Below, in pieces: positions 23,344 to 35,223 of a stretch of DNA of 64,000 nt (positions are counted from its first letter, which is position 1; the number at the start of each line of letters is the position of its first letter). A program made the translations under genes and the position numbers. Source of the stretch: Trifolium pratense. Lineage: Eukaryota; Streptophyta; Magnoliopsida; Fabales; Fabaceae. Under the pieces are notes generated by a model, which worked only from the letters and a program-made list of their open reading frames with translations, ran no database searches and was not told the DNA's origin. The DNA lies in the NCBI RefSeq assembly GCF_020283565.1, contig NC_060060.1, forward strand, positions 61,551,257-61,615,256, given 5' to 3'.

Positions 23344-23462
23344 GAGGTGCAACACATGGACTTCCCAGGAGGTCACCCATCCTAGTACTACTCTCACCCA
23401 AGCACGCTTAACTGCGGAGTTCTGATGGGATCCGGTGCATTAGTGCTGGTATGATCGCATCA
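23344..23462 (-). rRNA. 5S rRNA, copy 34 (class M)
   Basis: ctcaccc. Starts a tetramer. Confidence 0.95.
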
Positions 23463-23633
23463 GGTGTATAATACGGTTTAATTGTATATATGTCTTCCAT
23501 CTTTCAGGCCAAATTTTGGAGAAATCCGAGAAAGTAGACTAAAACACGATATTTTTCATTAATCTCGCCAAAAATTGAAGGATAAAATTTATAACACGGT
23601 GAAAACTAAACGAAATAAAAAAAATCGAAAAAA

Positions 23634-23751
23634 GAGGTGCAACACAAGGACTTCCAGGAGGTCTCCCATCCTAGTACTACTCTCGCCCAAGCACGCTTAA
23701 CTGCGGAGTTCTGATGGGATCCGGTACATTAGTGCTGGTATGATCGCACCT
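23634..23751 (-). rRNA. 5S rRNA, copy 35 (class D)
   Basis: Deletion with ctccc. Confidence 0.93.
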
Positions 23752-23921
23752 GGTATATAATACGGTTTAATTGTATATATGTCTTCCATCTTTCAGGCCA
23801 AATTTTGGAGAAATCCGAGAAAGTAGACTAAAACACGATATTTTTCATTAATCTCGCAAAAAATTGAAGGATAAAATTTATAACACGGTGAAAACTAAAC
23901 GAAATAAAAAAATCAAAAAAA

Positions 23922-24040
23922 GAGGTGCAACACAAGGACTTCCCAGGAGGTCACCCATCCTAGTACTACTCTCGCCCAAGCACGCTTAACTACGGAGTTC
24001 TGATGGGATCCGGTGCATTAGTGCTGGTATGATCGCATCA
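23922..24040 (-). rRNA. 5S rRNA, copy 36 (class T)
   Basis: actacgg. Confidence 0.95.
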
Positions 24041-24211
24041 GGTGTATAATACGGTTTAATTGTATATATGTCTTCCATCTTTCAGGCCAAATTTTGGAGA
24101 AATCCGAGAAAGTAGACTAAAACACGATATTTTTCATTAATCTCGCCAAAAATTGAAGGATAAAATTTATAACACGGTGAAAACTAAACGAAATAAAAAA
24201 AATCGAAAAAA

Positions 24212-24330
24212 GAGGTGCAACACAAGGACTTCCCAGGAGGTCACCCATCCTAGTACTACTCTCACCCAAGCACGCTTAACTGCGGAGTTCTGATGGGATC
24301 CGGTGCATTAGTGCTGGTATGATCGCATCA
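24212..24330 (-). rRNA. 5S rRNA, copy 37 (class A)
   Basis: ctcaccc. Confidence 0.95.
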
Positions 24331-24501
24331 GGTGTATAATACGGTTTAATTGTATATATGTCTTCCATCTTTCAGGCCAAATTTTGGAGAAATCCGAGAA
24401 AGTAGACTAAAACACGATATTTTTCATTAATCTCGCCAAAAATTGAAGGATAAAATTTATAACACGGTGAAAACTAAACGAAATAAAAAAAATCGAAAAA
24501 A

Positions 24502-24639
24502 GAGGTGCAACACAAGGACTTCCCAGGAGGTCACCCATCCTAGTACTACTCTCGCCCAAGCACGCTTAACTCGCCCAAGCACGCTTAACTACGGAGTTCT
24601 GATGGGATCCGGTGCATTAGTGCTGGTATGATCGCATCA
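24502..24639 (-). pseudogene. 5S rRNA, copy 38, with 19-bp internal duplication
   Basis: ctcgcccaagcacgcttaa occurs twice in a row (24551-24569 and 24570-24588). This doubles the box A region and the helix around it, making the gene 138 nt. The promoter upstream and the terminator are intact, so it may still be transcribed, but the RNA could not fold normally. Confidence 0.9.
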
Positions 24640-24809
24640 GGTGTATAATACGGTTTAATTGTATATATGTCTTCCATCTTTCAGGCCAAATTTTGGAGAA
24701 ATCCGAGAAAGTAGACTAAAACACGATATTTTTCATTAATCTCGCAAAAAATTGAAGGATAAAATTTATAACACGGTGAAAACTAAACGAAATAAAAAAA
24801 TCGAAAACA

Positions 24810-24928
24810 GAGGTGCAACACATGGACTTCCCAGGAGGTCACCCATCCTAGTACTACTCTCACCCAAGCACGCTTAACTGCGGAGTTCTGATGGGATCCG
24901 GTGCATTAGTGCTGGTATGATCGCATCA
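24810..24928 (-). rRNA. 5S rRNA, copy 39 (class M)
   Basis: ctcaccc. First terminator run is interrupted (gaaaacag). Confidence 0.93.
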
Positions 24929-25099
24929 GGTGTATAATACGGTTTAATTGTATATATGTCTTCCATCTTTCAGGCCAAATTTTGGAGAAATCCGAGAAAG
25001 TAGACTAAAACACGATATTTTTCATTAATCTCGCCAAAAATTGAAGGATAAAATTTATAACACGGTGAAAACTAAACGAAATAAAAAAAATCGAAAAAA

Positions 25100-25217
25100 G
25101 AGGTGCAACACAAGGACTTCCAGGAGGTCTCCCATCCTAGTACTACTCTCGCCCAAGCACGCTTAACTGCGGAGTTCTGATGGGATCCGGTACATTAGTG
25201 CTGGTATGATCGCACCT
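25100..25217 (-). rRNA. 5S rRNA, copy 40 (class D)
   Basis: Deletion with ctccc. Confidence 0.93.
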
Positions 25218-25387
25218 GGTATATAATACGGTTTAATTGTATATATGTCTTCCATCTTTCAGGCCAAATTTTGGAGAAATCCGAGAAAGTAGACTAAAAC
25301 ACGATATTTTTCATTAATCTCGCAAAAAATTGAAGGATAAAATTTATAACACGGTGAAAACTAAACGAAATAAAAAAATCAAAAAAA

Positions 25388-25506
25388 GAGGTGCAACACA
25401 AGGACTTCCCAGGAGGTCACCCATCCTAGTACTACTCTCGCCCAAGCACGCTTAACTACGGAGTTCTGATGGGATCCGGTGCATTAGTGCTGGTATGATC
25501 GCATCA
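25388..25506 (-). rRNA. 5S rRNA, copy 41 (class T)
   Basis: actacgg. Confidence 0.95.
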
Positions 25507-25677
25507 GGTGTATAATACGGTTTAATTGTATATATGTCTTCCATCTTTCAGGCCAAATTTTGGAGAAATCCGAGAAAGTAGACTAAAACACGATATTTTT
25601 CATTAATCTCGCCAAAAATTGAAGGATAAAATTTATAACACGGTGAAAACTAAACGAAATAAAAAAAATCGAAAAAA

Positions 25678-25796
25678 GAGGTGCAACACAAGGACTTCCC
25701 AGGAGGTCACCCATCCTAGTACTACTCTCGCCCAAGCACGCTTAACTGCGGAGTTCTGATGGGATCCGGTGCATTAGTGCTGGTATGATCGCATCA
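25678..25796 (-). rRNA. 5S rRNA, copy 42 (class A)
   Basis: Plain. First of five A copies in a row (42-46). Confidence 0.95.
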
Positions 25797-25966
25797 GGTG
25801 TATAATACGGTTTAATTGTATATATGTCTTCCATCTTTCAGGCCAAATTTTGGAGAAATCCGAGAAAGTAGACTAAAACACGATATTTTTCATTAATCTC
25901 GCAAAAAATTGAAGGATAAAATTTATAACACGGTGAAAACTAAACGAAATAAAAAAATCGAAAAAA

Positions 25967-26085
25967 GAGGTGCAACACAAGGACTTCCCAGGAGGTCACC
26001 CATCCTAGTACTACTCTCGCCCAAGCACGCTTAACTGCGGAGTTCTGATGGGATCCGGTGCATTAGTGCTGGTATGATCGCATCA
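25967..26085 (-). rRNA. 5S rRNA, copy 43 (class A)
   Basis: Plain class A. Confidence 0.95.
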
Positions 26086-26255
26086 GGTGTATAATACGGT
26101 TTAATTGTATATATGTCTTCCATCTTTCAGGCCAAATTTTGGAGAAATCCGAGAAAGTAGACTAAAACACGATATTTTTCATTAATCTCGCCAAAAATTG
26201 AAGGATAAAATTTATAACACGGTGAAAACTAAACGAAATAAAAAAATCGAAAAAA

Positions 26256-26374
26256 GAGGTGCAACACAAGGACTTCCCAGGAGGTCACCCATCCTAGTAC
26301 TACTCTCGCCCAAGCACGCTTAACTGCGGAGTTCTGATGGGATCCGGTGCATTAGTGCTGGTATGATCGCATCA
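26256..26374 (-). rRNA. 5S rRNA, copy 44 (class A)
   Basis: Plain class A. Confidence 0.95.
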
Positions 26375-26545
26375 GGTGTATAATACGGTTTAATTGTATA
26401 TATGTCTTCCATCTTTCAGGCCAAATTTTGGAGAAATCCGAGAAAGTAGACTAAAACACGATATTTTTCATTAATCTCGCCAAAAATTGAAGGATAAAAT
26501 TTATAACACGGTGAAAACTAAACGAAATAAAAAAAATCGAAAAAA

Positions 26546-26664
26546 GAGGTGCAACACAAGGACTTCCCAGGAGGTCACCCATCCTAGTACTACTCTCACC
26601 CAAGCACGCTTAACTGCGGAGTTCTGATGGGATCCGGTGCATTAGTGCTGGTATGATCGCATCA
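26546..26664 (-). rRNA. 5S rRNA, copy 45 (class A)
   Basis: ctcaccc. Confidence 0.95.
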
Positions 26665-26835
26665 GGTGTATAATACGGTTTAATTGTATATATGTCTTCC
26701 ATCTTTCAGGCCAAATTTTGGAGAAATCCGAGAAAGTAGACTAAAACACGATATTTTTCATTAATCTCGCCAAAAATTGAAGGATAAAATTTATAACACG
26801 GTGAAAACTAAACGAAATAAAAAAAATCGAAAAAA

Positions 26836-26954
26836 GAGGTGCAACACAAGGACTTCCCAGGAGGTCACCCATCCTAGTACTACTCTCGCCCAAGCACGCT
26901 TAACTGCGGAGTTCTGATGGGATCCGGTGCATTAGTGCTGGTATGATCGCATCA
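26836..26954 (-). rRNA. 5S rRNA, copy 46 (class A)
   Basis: Plain class A. Confidence 0.95.
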
Positions 26955-27124
26955 GGTGTATAATACGGTTTAATTGTATATATGTCTTCCATCTTTCAGG
27001 CCAAATTTTGGAGAAATCCGAGAAAGTAGACTAAAACACGATATTTTTCATTAATCTCGCAAAAAATTGAAGGATAAAATTTATAACACGGTGAAAACTA
27101 AACGAAATAAAAAAATCGAAAAAA

Positions 27125-27243
27125 GAGGTGCAACACATGGACTTCCCAGGAGGTCACCCATCCTAGTACTACTCTCACCCAAGCACGCTTAACTGCGGAG
27201 TTCTGATGGGATCCGGTGCATTAGTGCTGGTATGATCGCATCA
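27125..27243 (-). rRNA. 5S rRNA, copy 47 (class M)
   Basis: ctcaccc. Confidence 0.95.
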
Positions 27244-27414
27244 GGTGTATAATACGGTTTAATTGTATATATGTCTTCCATCTTTCAGGCCAAATTTTGG
27301 AGAAATCCGAGAAAGTAGACTAAAACACGATATTTTTCATTAATCTCGCCAAAAATTGAAGGATAAAATTTATAACACGGTGAAAACTAAACGAAATAAA
27401 AAAAATCGAAAAAA

Positions 27415-27532
27415 GAGGTGCAACACAAGGACTTCCAGGAGGTCTCCCATCCTAGTACTACTCTCGCCCAAGCACGCTTAACTGCGGAGTTCTGATGGGA
27501 TCCGGTACATTAGTGCTGGTATGATCGCACCT
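27415..27532 (-). rRNA. 5S rRNA, copy 48 (class D)
   Basis: Deletion with ctccc. Confidence 0.93.
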
Positions 27533-27702
27533 GGTATATAATACGGTTTAATTGTATATATGTCTTCCATCTTTCAGGCCAAATTTTGGAGAAATCCGAG
27601 AAAGTAGACTAAAACACGATATTTTTCATTAATCTCGCAAAAAATTGAAGGATAAAATTTATAACACGGTGAAAACTAAACGAAATAAAAAAATCGAAAA
27701 AA

Positions 27703-27821
27703 GAGGTGCAACACATGGACTTCCCAGGAGGTCACCCATCCTAGTACTACTCTCACCCAAGCACGCTTAACTGCGGAGTTCTGATGGGATCCGGTGCATT
27801 AGTGCTGGTATGATCGCATCA
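27703..27821 (-). rRNA. 5S rRNA, copy 49 (class M)
   Basis: ctcaccc. Starts a tetramer. Confidence 0.95.
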
Positions 27822-27992
27822 GGTGTATAATACGGTTTAATTGTATATATGTCTTCCATCTTTCAGGCCAAATTTTGGAGAAATCCGAGAAAGTAGACTA
27901 AAACACGATATTTTTCATTAATCTCGCCAAAAATTGAAGGATAAAATTTATAACACGGTGAAAACTAAACGAAATAAAAAAAATCGAAAAAA

Positions 27993-28110
27993 GAGGTGCA
28001 ACACAAGGACTTCCAGGAGGTCTCCCATCCTAGTACTACTCTCGCCCAAGCACGCTTAACTGCGGAGTTCTGATGGGATCCGGTACATTAGTGCTGGTAT
28101 GATCGCACCT
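27993..28110 (-). rRNA. 5S rRNA, copy 50 (class D)
   Basis: Deletion with ctccc. Confidence 0.93.
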
Positions 28111-28280
28111 GGTATATAATACGGTTTAATTGTATATATGTCTTCCATCTTTCAGGCCAAATTTTGGAGAAATCCGAGAAAGTAGACTAAAACACGATAT
28201 TTTTCATTAATCTCGCAAAAAATTGAAGGATAAAATTTATAACACGGTGAAAACTAAACGAAATAAAAAAATCAAAAAAA

Positions 28281-28399
28281 GAGGTGCAACACAAGGACTT
28301 CCCAGGAGGTCACCCATCCTAGTACTACTCTCGCCCAAGCACGCTTAACTACGGAGTTCTGATGGGATCCGGTGCATTAGTGCTGGTATGATCGCATCA
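28281..28399 (-). rRNA. 5S rRNA, copy 51 (class T)
   Basis: actacgg. Confidence 0.95.
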
Positions 28400-28570
28400 G
28401 GTGTATAATACGGTTTAATTGTATATATGTCTTCCATCTTTCAGGCCAAATTTTGGAGAAATCCGAGAAAGTAGACTAAAACACGATATTTTTCATTAAT
28501 CTCGCCAAAAATTGAAGGATAAAATTTATAACACGGTGAAAACTAAACGAAATAAAAAAAATCGAAAAAA

Positions 28571-28689
28571 GAGGTGCAACACAAGGACTTCCCAGGAGGT
28601 CACCCATCCTAGTACTACTCTCGCCCAAGCACGCTTAACTGCGGAGTTCTGATGGGATCCGGTGCATTAGTGCTGGTATGATCGCATCA
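28571..28689 (-). rRNA. 5S rRNA, copy 52 (class A)
   Basis: Plain class A. Confidence 0.95.
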
Positions 28690-28859
28690 GGTGTATAATA
28701 CGGTTTAATTGTATATATGTCTTCCATCTTTCAGGCCAAATTTTGGAGAAATCCGAGAAAGTAGACTAAAACACGATATTTTTCATTAATCTCGCAAAAA
28801 ATTGAAGGATAAAATTTATAACACGGTGAAAACTAAACGAAATAAAAAAATCGAAAAAA

Positions 28860-28978
28860 GAGGTGCAACACATGGACTTCCCAGGAGGTCACCCATCCTA
28901 GTACTACTCTCGCCCAAGCACGCTTAACTGCGGAGTTCTGATGGGATCCGGTGCATTAGTGCTGGTATGATCGCATCA
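28860..28978 (-). rRNA. 5S rRNA, copy 53 (class M)
   Basis: ctcgccc. Confidence 0.95.
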
Positions 28979-29148
28979 GGTGTATAATACGGTTTAATTG
29001 TATATATGTCTTCCATCTTTCAGGCCAAATTTTGGAGAAATCCGAGAAAGTAGACTAAAACACGATATTTTTCATTAATCTCGCCAAAAATTGAAGGATA
29101 AAATTTATAACACGGTGAAAACTAAACGAAATAAAAAAATCAAAAAAA

Positions 29149-29267
29149 GAGGTGCAACACAAGGACTTCCCAGGAGGTCACCCATCCTAGTACTACTCTC
29201 GCCCAAGCACGCTTAACTGCGGAGTTCTGATGGGATCCGGTGCATTAGTGCTGGTATGATCGCATCA
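29149..29267 (-). rRNA. 5S rRNA, copy 54 (class T)
   Basis: actgcgg. Confidence 0.95.
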
Positions 29268-29438
29268 GGTGTATAATACGGTTTAATTGTATATATGTCT
29301 TCCATCTTTCAGGCCAAATTTTGGAGAAATCCGAGAAAGTAGACTAAAACACGATATTTTTCATTAATCTCGCCAAAAATTGAAGGATAAAATTTATAAC
29401 ACGGTGAAAACTAAACGAAATAAAAAAAATCGAAAAAA

Positions 29439-29557
29439 GAGGTGCAACACAAGGACTTCCCAGGAGGTCACCCATCCTAGTACTACTCTCACCCAAGCAC
29501 GCTTAACTGCGGAGTTCTGATGGGATCCGGTGCATTAGTGCTGGTATGATCGCATCA
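29439..29557 (-). rRNA. 5S rRNA, copy 55 (class A)
   Basis: ctcaccc. Confidence 0.95.
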
Positions 29558-29728
29558 GGTGTATAATACGGTTTAATTGTATATATGTCTTCCATCTTTC
29601 AGGCCAAATTTTGGAGAAATCCGAGAAAGTAGACTAAAACACGATATTTTTCATTAATCTCGCCAAAAATTGAAGGATAAAATTTATAACACGGTGAAAA
29701 CTAAACGAAATAAAAAAAATCGAAAAAA

Positions 29729-29847
29729 GAGGTGCAACACAAGGACTTCCCAGGAGGTCACCCATCCTAGTACTACTCTCGCCCAAGCACGCTTAACTGC
29801 GGAGTTCTGATGGGATCCGGTGCATTAGTGCTGGTATGATCGCATCA
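29729..29847 (-). rRNA. 5S rRNA, copy 56 (class A)
   Basis: Plain class A. Confidence 0.95.
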
Positions 29848-30017
29848 GGTGTATAATACGGTTTAATTGTATATATGTCTTCCATCTTTCAGGCCAAATT
29901 TTGGAGAAATCCGAGAAAGTAGACTAAAACACGATATTTTTCATTAATCTCGCAAAAAATTGAAGGATAAAATTTATAACACGGTGAAAACTAAACGAAA
30001 TAAAAAAATCGAAAAAA

Positions 30018-30136
30018 GAGGTGCAACACATGGACTTCCCAGGAGGTCACCCATCCTAGTACTACTCTCGCCCAAGCACGCTTAACTGCGGAGTTCTGAT
30101 GGGATCCGGTGCATTAGTGCTGGTATGATCGCATCA
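30018..30136 (-). rRNA. 5S rRNA, copy 57 (class M)
   Basis: ctcgccc. Confidence 0.95.
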
Positions 30137-30307
30137 GGTGTATAATACGGTTTAATTGTATATATGTCTTCCATCTTTCAGGCCAAATTTTGGAGAAATC
30201 CGAGAAAGTAGACTAAAACACGATATTTTTCATTAATCTCGCCAAAAATTGAAGGATAAAATTTATAACACGGTGAAAACTAAACGAAATAAAAAAAATC
30301 GAAAAAA

Positions 30308-30425
30308 GAGGTGCAACACAAGGACTTCCAGGAGGTCACCCATCCTAGTACTCCTCTCGCCCAAGCACGCTTAACTGCGGAGTTCTGATGGGATCCGGTA
30401 CATTAGTGCTGGTATGATCGCACCT
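30308..30425 (-). rRNA. 5S rRNA, copy 58 (class D/F intermediate)
   Basis: ttccagg deletion plus ctcctctc: likely step between class D and class F. Confidence 0.92.
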
Positions 30426-30595
30426 GGTATATAATACGGTTTAATTGTATATATGTCTTCCATCTTTCAGGCCAAATTTTGGAGAAATCCGAGAAAGTAG
30501 ACTAAAACACGATATTTTTCATTAATCTCGCAAAAAATTGAAGGATAAAATTTATAACACGGTGAAAACTAAACGAAATAAAAAAATCGAAAAAA

Positions 30596-30714
30596 GAGGT
30601 GCAACACATGGACTTCCCAGGAGGTCACCCATCCTAGTACTACTCTCGCCCAAGCACGCTTAACTGCGGAGTTCTGATGGGATCCGGTGCATTAGTGCTG
30701 GTATGATCGCATCA
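30596..30714 (-). rRNA. 5S rRNA, copy 59 (class M)
   Basis: ctcgccc. Confidence 0.95.
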
Positions 30715-30885
30715 GGTGTATAATACGGTTTAATTGTATATATGTCTTCCATCTTTCAGGCCAAATTTTGGAGAAATCCGAGAAAGTAGACTAAAACACG
30801 ATATTTTTCATTAATCTCGCCAAAAAATTGAAGGATAAAATTTATAACACGGTGAAAACTAAACGAAATAAAAAAATCGAAAAAA

Positions 30886-31004
30886 GAGGTGCAACACATG
30901 GACTTCCCAGGAGGTCACCCATCCTAGTACTACTCTCACCCAAGCACGCTTAACTGCGGAGTTCTGATGGGATCCGGTGCATTAGTGCTGGTATGATCGC
31001 ATCA
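30886..31004 (-). rRNA. 5S rRNA, copy 60 (class M)
   Basis: ctcaccc. Confidence 0.95.
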
Positions 31005-31175
31005 GGTGTATAATACGGTTTAATTGTATATATGTCTTCCATCTTTCAGGCCAAATTTTGGAGAAATCCGAGAAAGTAGACTAAAACACGATATTTTTCA
31101 TTAATCTCGCCAAAAATTGAAGGATACAATTTATAACACGGTGAAAACTAAACGAAATAAAAAAAATCGAAAAAA

Positions 31176-31294
31176 GAGGTGCAACACAAGGACTTCCCAG
31201 GAGGTCACCCATCCTAGTACTACTCTCGCCCAAGCACGCTTAACTGCGGAGTTCTGATGGGATCCGGTACATTAGTGCTGGTATGATCGCACCT
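31176..31294 (-). rRNA. 5S rRNA, copy 61 (class A)
   Basis: gtacatt, gcacctgg. Confidence 0.95.
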
Positions 31295-31465
31295 GGTATA
31301 TAATACGGTTTAATTGTATATATGTCTTCCATCTTTCAGGCCAAATTTTGGAGAAATCCGAGAAAGTAGACTAAAACACGATATTTTTCATTAATCTCGC
31401 CAAAAATTGAGGGATAAAATTTATAACACGGTGAAAACAAAACGAAATAAAAAAAATCGAAAAAA

Positions 31466-31583
31466 GAGGTGCAACACAAGGACTTCCAGGAGGTCTCCCA
31501 TCCTAGTACTACTCTCGCCCAAGCACGCTTAACTGCGGAGTTCTGATGGGATCCGGTACATTAGTGCTGGTATGATCGCACCT
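31466..31583 (-). rRNA. 5S rRNA, copy 62 (class D)
   Basis: Deletion with ctccc. Confidence 0.93.
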
Positions 31584-31753
31584 GGTATATAATACGGTTT
31601 AATTGTATATATGTCTTCCATCTTTCAGGCCAAATTTTGGAGAAATCCGAGAAAGTAGACTAAAACACGATATTTTTCATTAATCTCGCAAAAAATTGAA
31701 GGATAAAATTTATAACACGGTGAAAACTAAACGAAATAAAAAAATCAAAAAAA

Positions 31754-31872
31754 GAGGTGCAACACAAGGACTTCCCAGGAGGTCACCCATCCTAGTACTA
31801 CTCTCGCCCAAGCACGCTTAACTATGGAGTTCTGATGGGATCCGGTGCATTAGTGCTGGTATGATCGCATCA
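31754..31872 (-). rRNA. 5S rRNA, copy 63 (class T)
   Basis: actatgg. Spacer attatatata. Confidence 0.94.
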
Positions 31873-32043
31873 GGTGTATAATACGGTTTAATTATATATA
31901 TGTCTTCCATCTTTCAGGCCAAATTTTGGAGAAATCCGAGAAAGTAGACTAAAACACGATATTTTTCATTAATCTCGCCAAAAATTGAAGGATACAATTT
32001 ATAACACGGTGAAAACTAAACGAAATAAAAAAAATCGAAAAAA

Positions 32044-32161
32044 GAGGTGCAACACAAGGACTTTCAGGAGGTCACCCATCCTAGTACTCCTCTCGCCCAA
32101 GCACGCTTAACTGCGGAGTTCTGATGGGATCCGGTACATTAGTGCTGGTATGATCGCACCT
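32044..32161 (-). rRNA. 5S rRNA, copy 64 (class F)
   Basis: ctttcagg and ctcctctc. Confidence 0.9.
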
Positions 32162-32331
32162 GGTATATAATACGGTTTAATTGTATATATGTCTTCCATC
32201 TTTCAGGCCAAATTTTGGAGAAATCCGAGAAAGTAGACTAAAACACGATATTTTTCATTAATCTCGCAAAAAATTGAAGGATAAAATTTATAACACGGTG
32301 AAAACTAAACGAAATAAAAAAATCGAAAAAA

Positions 32332-32450
32332 GAGGTGCAACACATGGACTTCCCAGGAGGTCACCCATCCTAGTACTACTCTCACCCAAGCACGCTTAAC
32401 TGCGGAGTTCTGATGGGATCCGGTGCATTAGTGCTGGTATGATCGCATCA
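32332..32450 (-). rRNA. 5S rRNA, copy 65 (class M)
   Basis: ctcaccc. Spacer gaggg. Confidence 0.95.
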
Positions 32451-32621
32451 GGTGTATAATACGGTTTAATTGTATATATGTCTTCCATCTTTCAGGCCAA
32501 ATTTTGGAGAAATCCGAGAAAGTAGACTAAAACACGATATTTTTCATTAATCTCGCCAAAAATTGAGGGATAAAATTTATAACACGGTGAAAACAAAACG
32601 AAATAAAAAAAATCGAAAAAA

Positions 32622-32739
32622 GAGGTGCAACACAAGGACTTTCAGGAGGTCACCCATCCTAGTACTCCTCTCGCCCAAGCACGCTTAACTGCGGAGTTCT
32701 GATGGGATCCGGTACATTAGTGCTGGTATGATCGCACCT
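32622..32739 (-). rRNA. 5S rRNA, copy 66 (class F)
   Basis: ctttcagg and ctcctctc. Confidence 0.9.
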
Positions 32740-32910
32740 GGTATATAATACGGTTTAATTGTATATATGTCTTCCATCTTTCAGGCCAAATTTTGGAGAA
32801 ATCCGAGAAAGTAGACTAAAACACGATATTTTTCATTAATCTCGCCAAAAATTGAGGGATAAAATTTATAACACGGTGAAAACAAAACGAAATAAAAAAA
32901 ATCGAAAAAA

Positions 32911-33028
32911 GAGGTGCAACACAAGGACTTCCAGGAGGTCTCCCATCCTAGTACTACTCTCGCCCAAGCACGCTTAACTGCGGAGTTCTGATGGGATCCG
33001 GTACATTAGTGCTGGTATGATCGCACCT
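32911..33028 (-). rRNA. 5S rRNA, copy 67 (class D)
   Basis: Deletion with ctccc. Spacer aatctctc. Confidence 0.93.
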
Positions 33029-33198
33029 GGTATATAATACGGTTTAATTGTATATATGTCTTCCATCTTTCAGGCCAAATTTTGGAGAAATCCGAGAAAG
33101 TAGACTAAAACACGATATTTTTCATTAATCTCTCAAAAAATTGAAGGATAAAATTTATAACACGGTGAAAACTAAACGAAATAAAAAAATCAAAAAAA

Positions 33199-33317
33199 GA
33201 GGTGCAACACAAGGACTTCCCAGGAGGTCACCCATCCTAGTACTACTCTCGCCCAAGCACGCTTAACTATGGAGTTCTGATGGGATCCGGTGCATTAGTG
33301 CTGGTATGATCGCATCA
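33199..33317 (-). rRNA. 5S rRNA, copy 68 (class T)
   Basis: actatgg. Confidence 0.94.
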
Positions 33318-33488
33318 GGTGTATAATACGGTTTAATTATATATATGTCTTCCATCTTTCAGGCCAAATTTTGGAGAAATCCGAGAAAGTAGACTAAAAC
33401 ACGATATTTTTCATTAATCTCGCCAAAAATTGAAGGATACAATTTATAACACGGTGAAAACAAAACGAAATAAAAAAAATCGAAAAAA

Positions 33489-33606
33489 GAGGTGCAACAC
33501 AAGGACTTTCAGGAGGTCACCCATCCTAGTACTCCTCTCGCCCAAGCACGCTTAACTGCGGAGTTCTGATGGGATCCGGTACATTAGTGCTGGTATGATC
33601 GCACCT
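33489..33606 (-). rRNA. 5S rRNA, copy 69 (class F)
   Basis: ctttcagg and ctcctctc. Confidence 0.9.
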
Positions 33607-33776
33607 GGTATATAATACGGTTTAATTGTATATATGTCTTCCATCTTTCAGGCCAAATTTTGGAGAAATCCGAGAAAGTAGACTAAAACACGATATTTTT
33701 CATTAATCTCGCAAAAAATTGAAGGATAAAATTTATAACACGGTGAAAACTAAACGAAATAAAAAAATCGAAAAAA

Positions 33777-33895
33777 GAGGTGCAACACATGGACTTCCCA
33801 GGAGGTCACCCATCCTAGTACTACTCTCACCCAAGCACGCTTAACTGCGGAGTTCTGATGGGATCCGGTGCATTAGTGCTGGTATGATCGCATCA
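33777..33895 (-). rRNA. 5S rRNA, copy 70 (class M)
   Basis: ctcaccc. Spacer gaggg. Starts a tetramer. Confidence 0.95.
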
Positions 33896-34066
33896 GGTGT
33901 ATAATACGGTTTAATTGTATATATGTCTTCCATCTTTCAGGCCAAATTTTGGAGAAATCCGAGAAAGTAGACTAAAACACGATATTTTTCATTAATCTCG
34001 CCAAAAATTGAGGGATAAAATTTATAACACGGTGAAAACAAAACGAAATAAAAAAAATCGAAAAAA

Positions 34067-34184
34067 GAGGTGCAACACAAGGACTTCCAGGAGGTCTCCC
34101 ATTCTAGTACTACTCTCGCCCAAGCACGCTTAACTGCGGAGTTCTGATGGGATCCGGTACATTAGTGCTGGTATGATCGCACCT
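34067..34184 (-). rRNA. 5S rRNA, copy 71 (class D)
   Basis: Deletion with ctccc and attctag. Confidence 0.92.
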
Positions 34185-34354
34185 GGTATATAATACGGTT
34201 TAATTGTATATATGTCTTCCATCTTTCAGGCCAAATTTTGGAGAAATCCGAGAAAGTAGACTAAAACACGATATTTTTCATTAATCTCTCAAAAAATTGA
34301 AGGATAAAATTTATAACACGGTGAAAACTAAACGAAATCAAAAAATCAAAAAAA

Positions 34355-34473
34355 GAGGTGCAACACAAGGACTTCCCAGGAGGTCACCCATCCTAGTACT
34401 ACTCTCGCCCAAGCACGCTTAACTATGGAGTTCTGATGGGATCCGGTGCATTAGTGCTGGTATGATCGCATCA
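34355..34473 (-). rRNA. 5S rRNA, copy 72 (class T)
   Basis: actatgg. Confidence 0.94.
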
Positions 34474-34644
34474 GGTGTATAATACGGTTTAATTGTATAT
34501 ATGTCTTCCATCTTTCAGGCCAAATTTTGGAGAAATCCGAGAAAGTAGACTAAAACACGATATTTTTCATTAATCTCGCCAAAAATTGAAGGATACAATT
34601 TATAACACGGTGAAAACTAAACGAAATAAAAAAAATCGAAAAAA

Positions 34645-34763
34645 GAGGTGCAACACAAGGACTTCCCAGGAGGTCACCCATCCTAGTACTACTCTCGCCC
34701 AAGCACGCTTAACTGCGGAGTTCTGATGGGATCTGGTGCATTAGTGCTGGTATGATCGCATCA
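34645..34763 (-). rRNA. 5S rRNA, copy 73 (class A)
   Basis: gatctgg, as in copy 1. Confidence 0.94.
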
Positions 34764-34933
34764 GGTGTATAATACGGTTTAATTGTATATATGTCTTCCA
34801 TCTTTCAGGCCAAATTTTGGAGAAATCCGAGAAAGTAGACTAAAACACGATATTTTTCATTAATCTCTCAAAAAATTGAAGGATAAAATTTATAACACGG
34901 TGAAAACTAAACAAAATAAAAAAATCGAAAAAA

Positions 34934-35052
34934 GAGGTGCAACACATGGACTTCCCAGGAGGTCACCCATCCTAGTACTACTCTCGCCCAAGCACACTTA
35001 ACTGCGGAGTTCTGATGGGATCCGGTGCATTAGTGCTGGTATGATCGCATCA
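34934..35052 (-). rRNA. 5S rRNA, copy 74 (class M)
   Basis: gcacactta change in box A. Confidence 0.93.
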
Positions 35053-35223
35053 GGTGTATAATACGGTTTAATTATATATATGTCTTCCATCTTTCAGGCC
35101 AAATTTTGGAGAAATCCGAGAAAGTAGACTAAAACACGATATTTTTCATTAATCTCGCCAAAAATTGAAGGATAAAATTTATAACACGGTGAAAACTAAA
35201 CGAAATAAAAAAAATCGAAAAAA

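Noticed and set aside
24443..24631. 62-residue open frame across 5S copy 38
   Set aside because: It lies on the strand opposite the 5S gene, starts in spacer and exists only because the 19-bp duplication shifts the frame. Not a gene.
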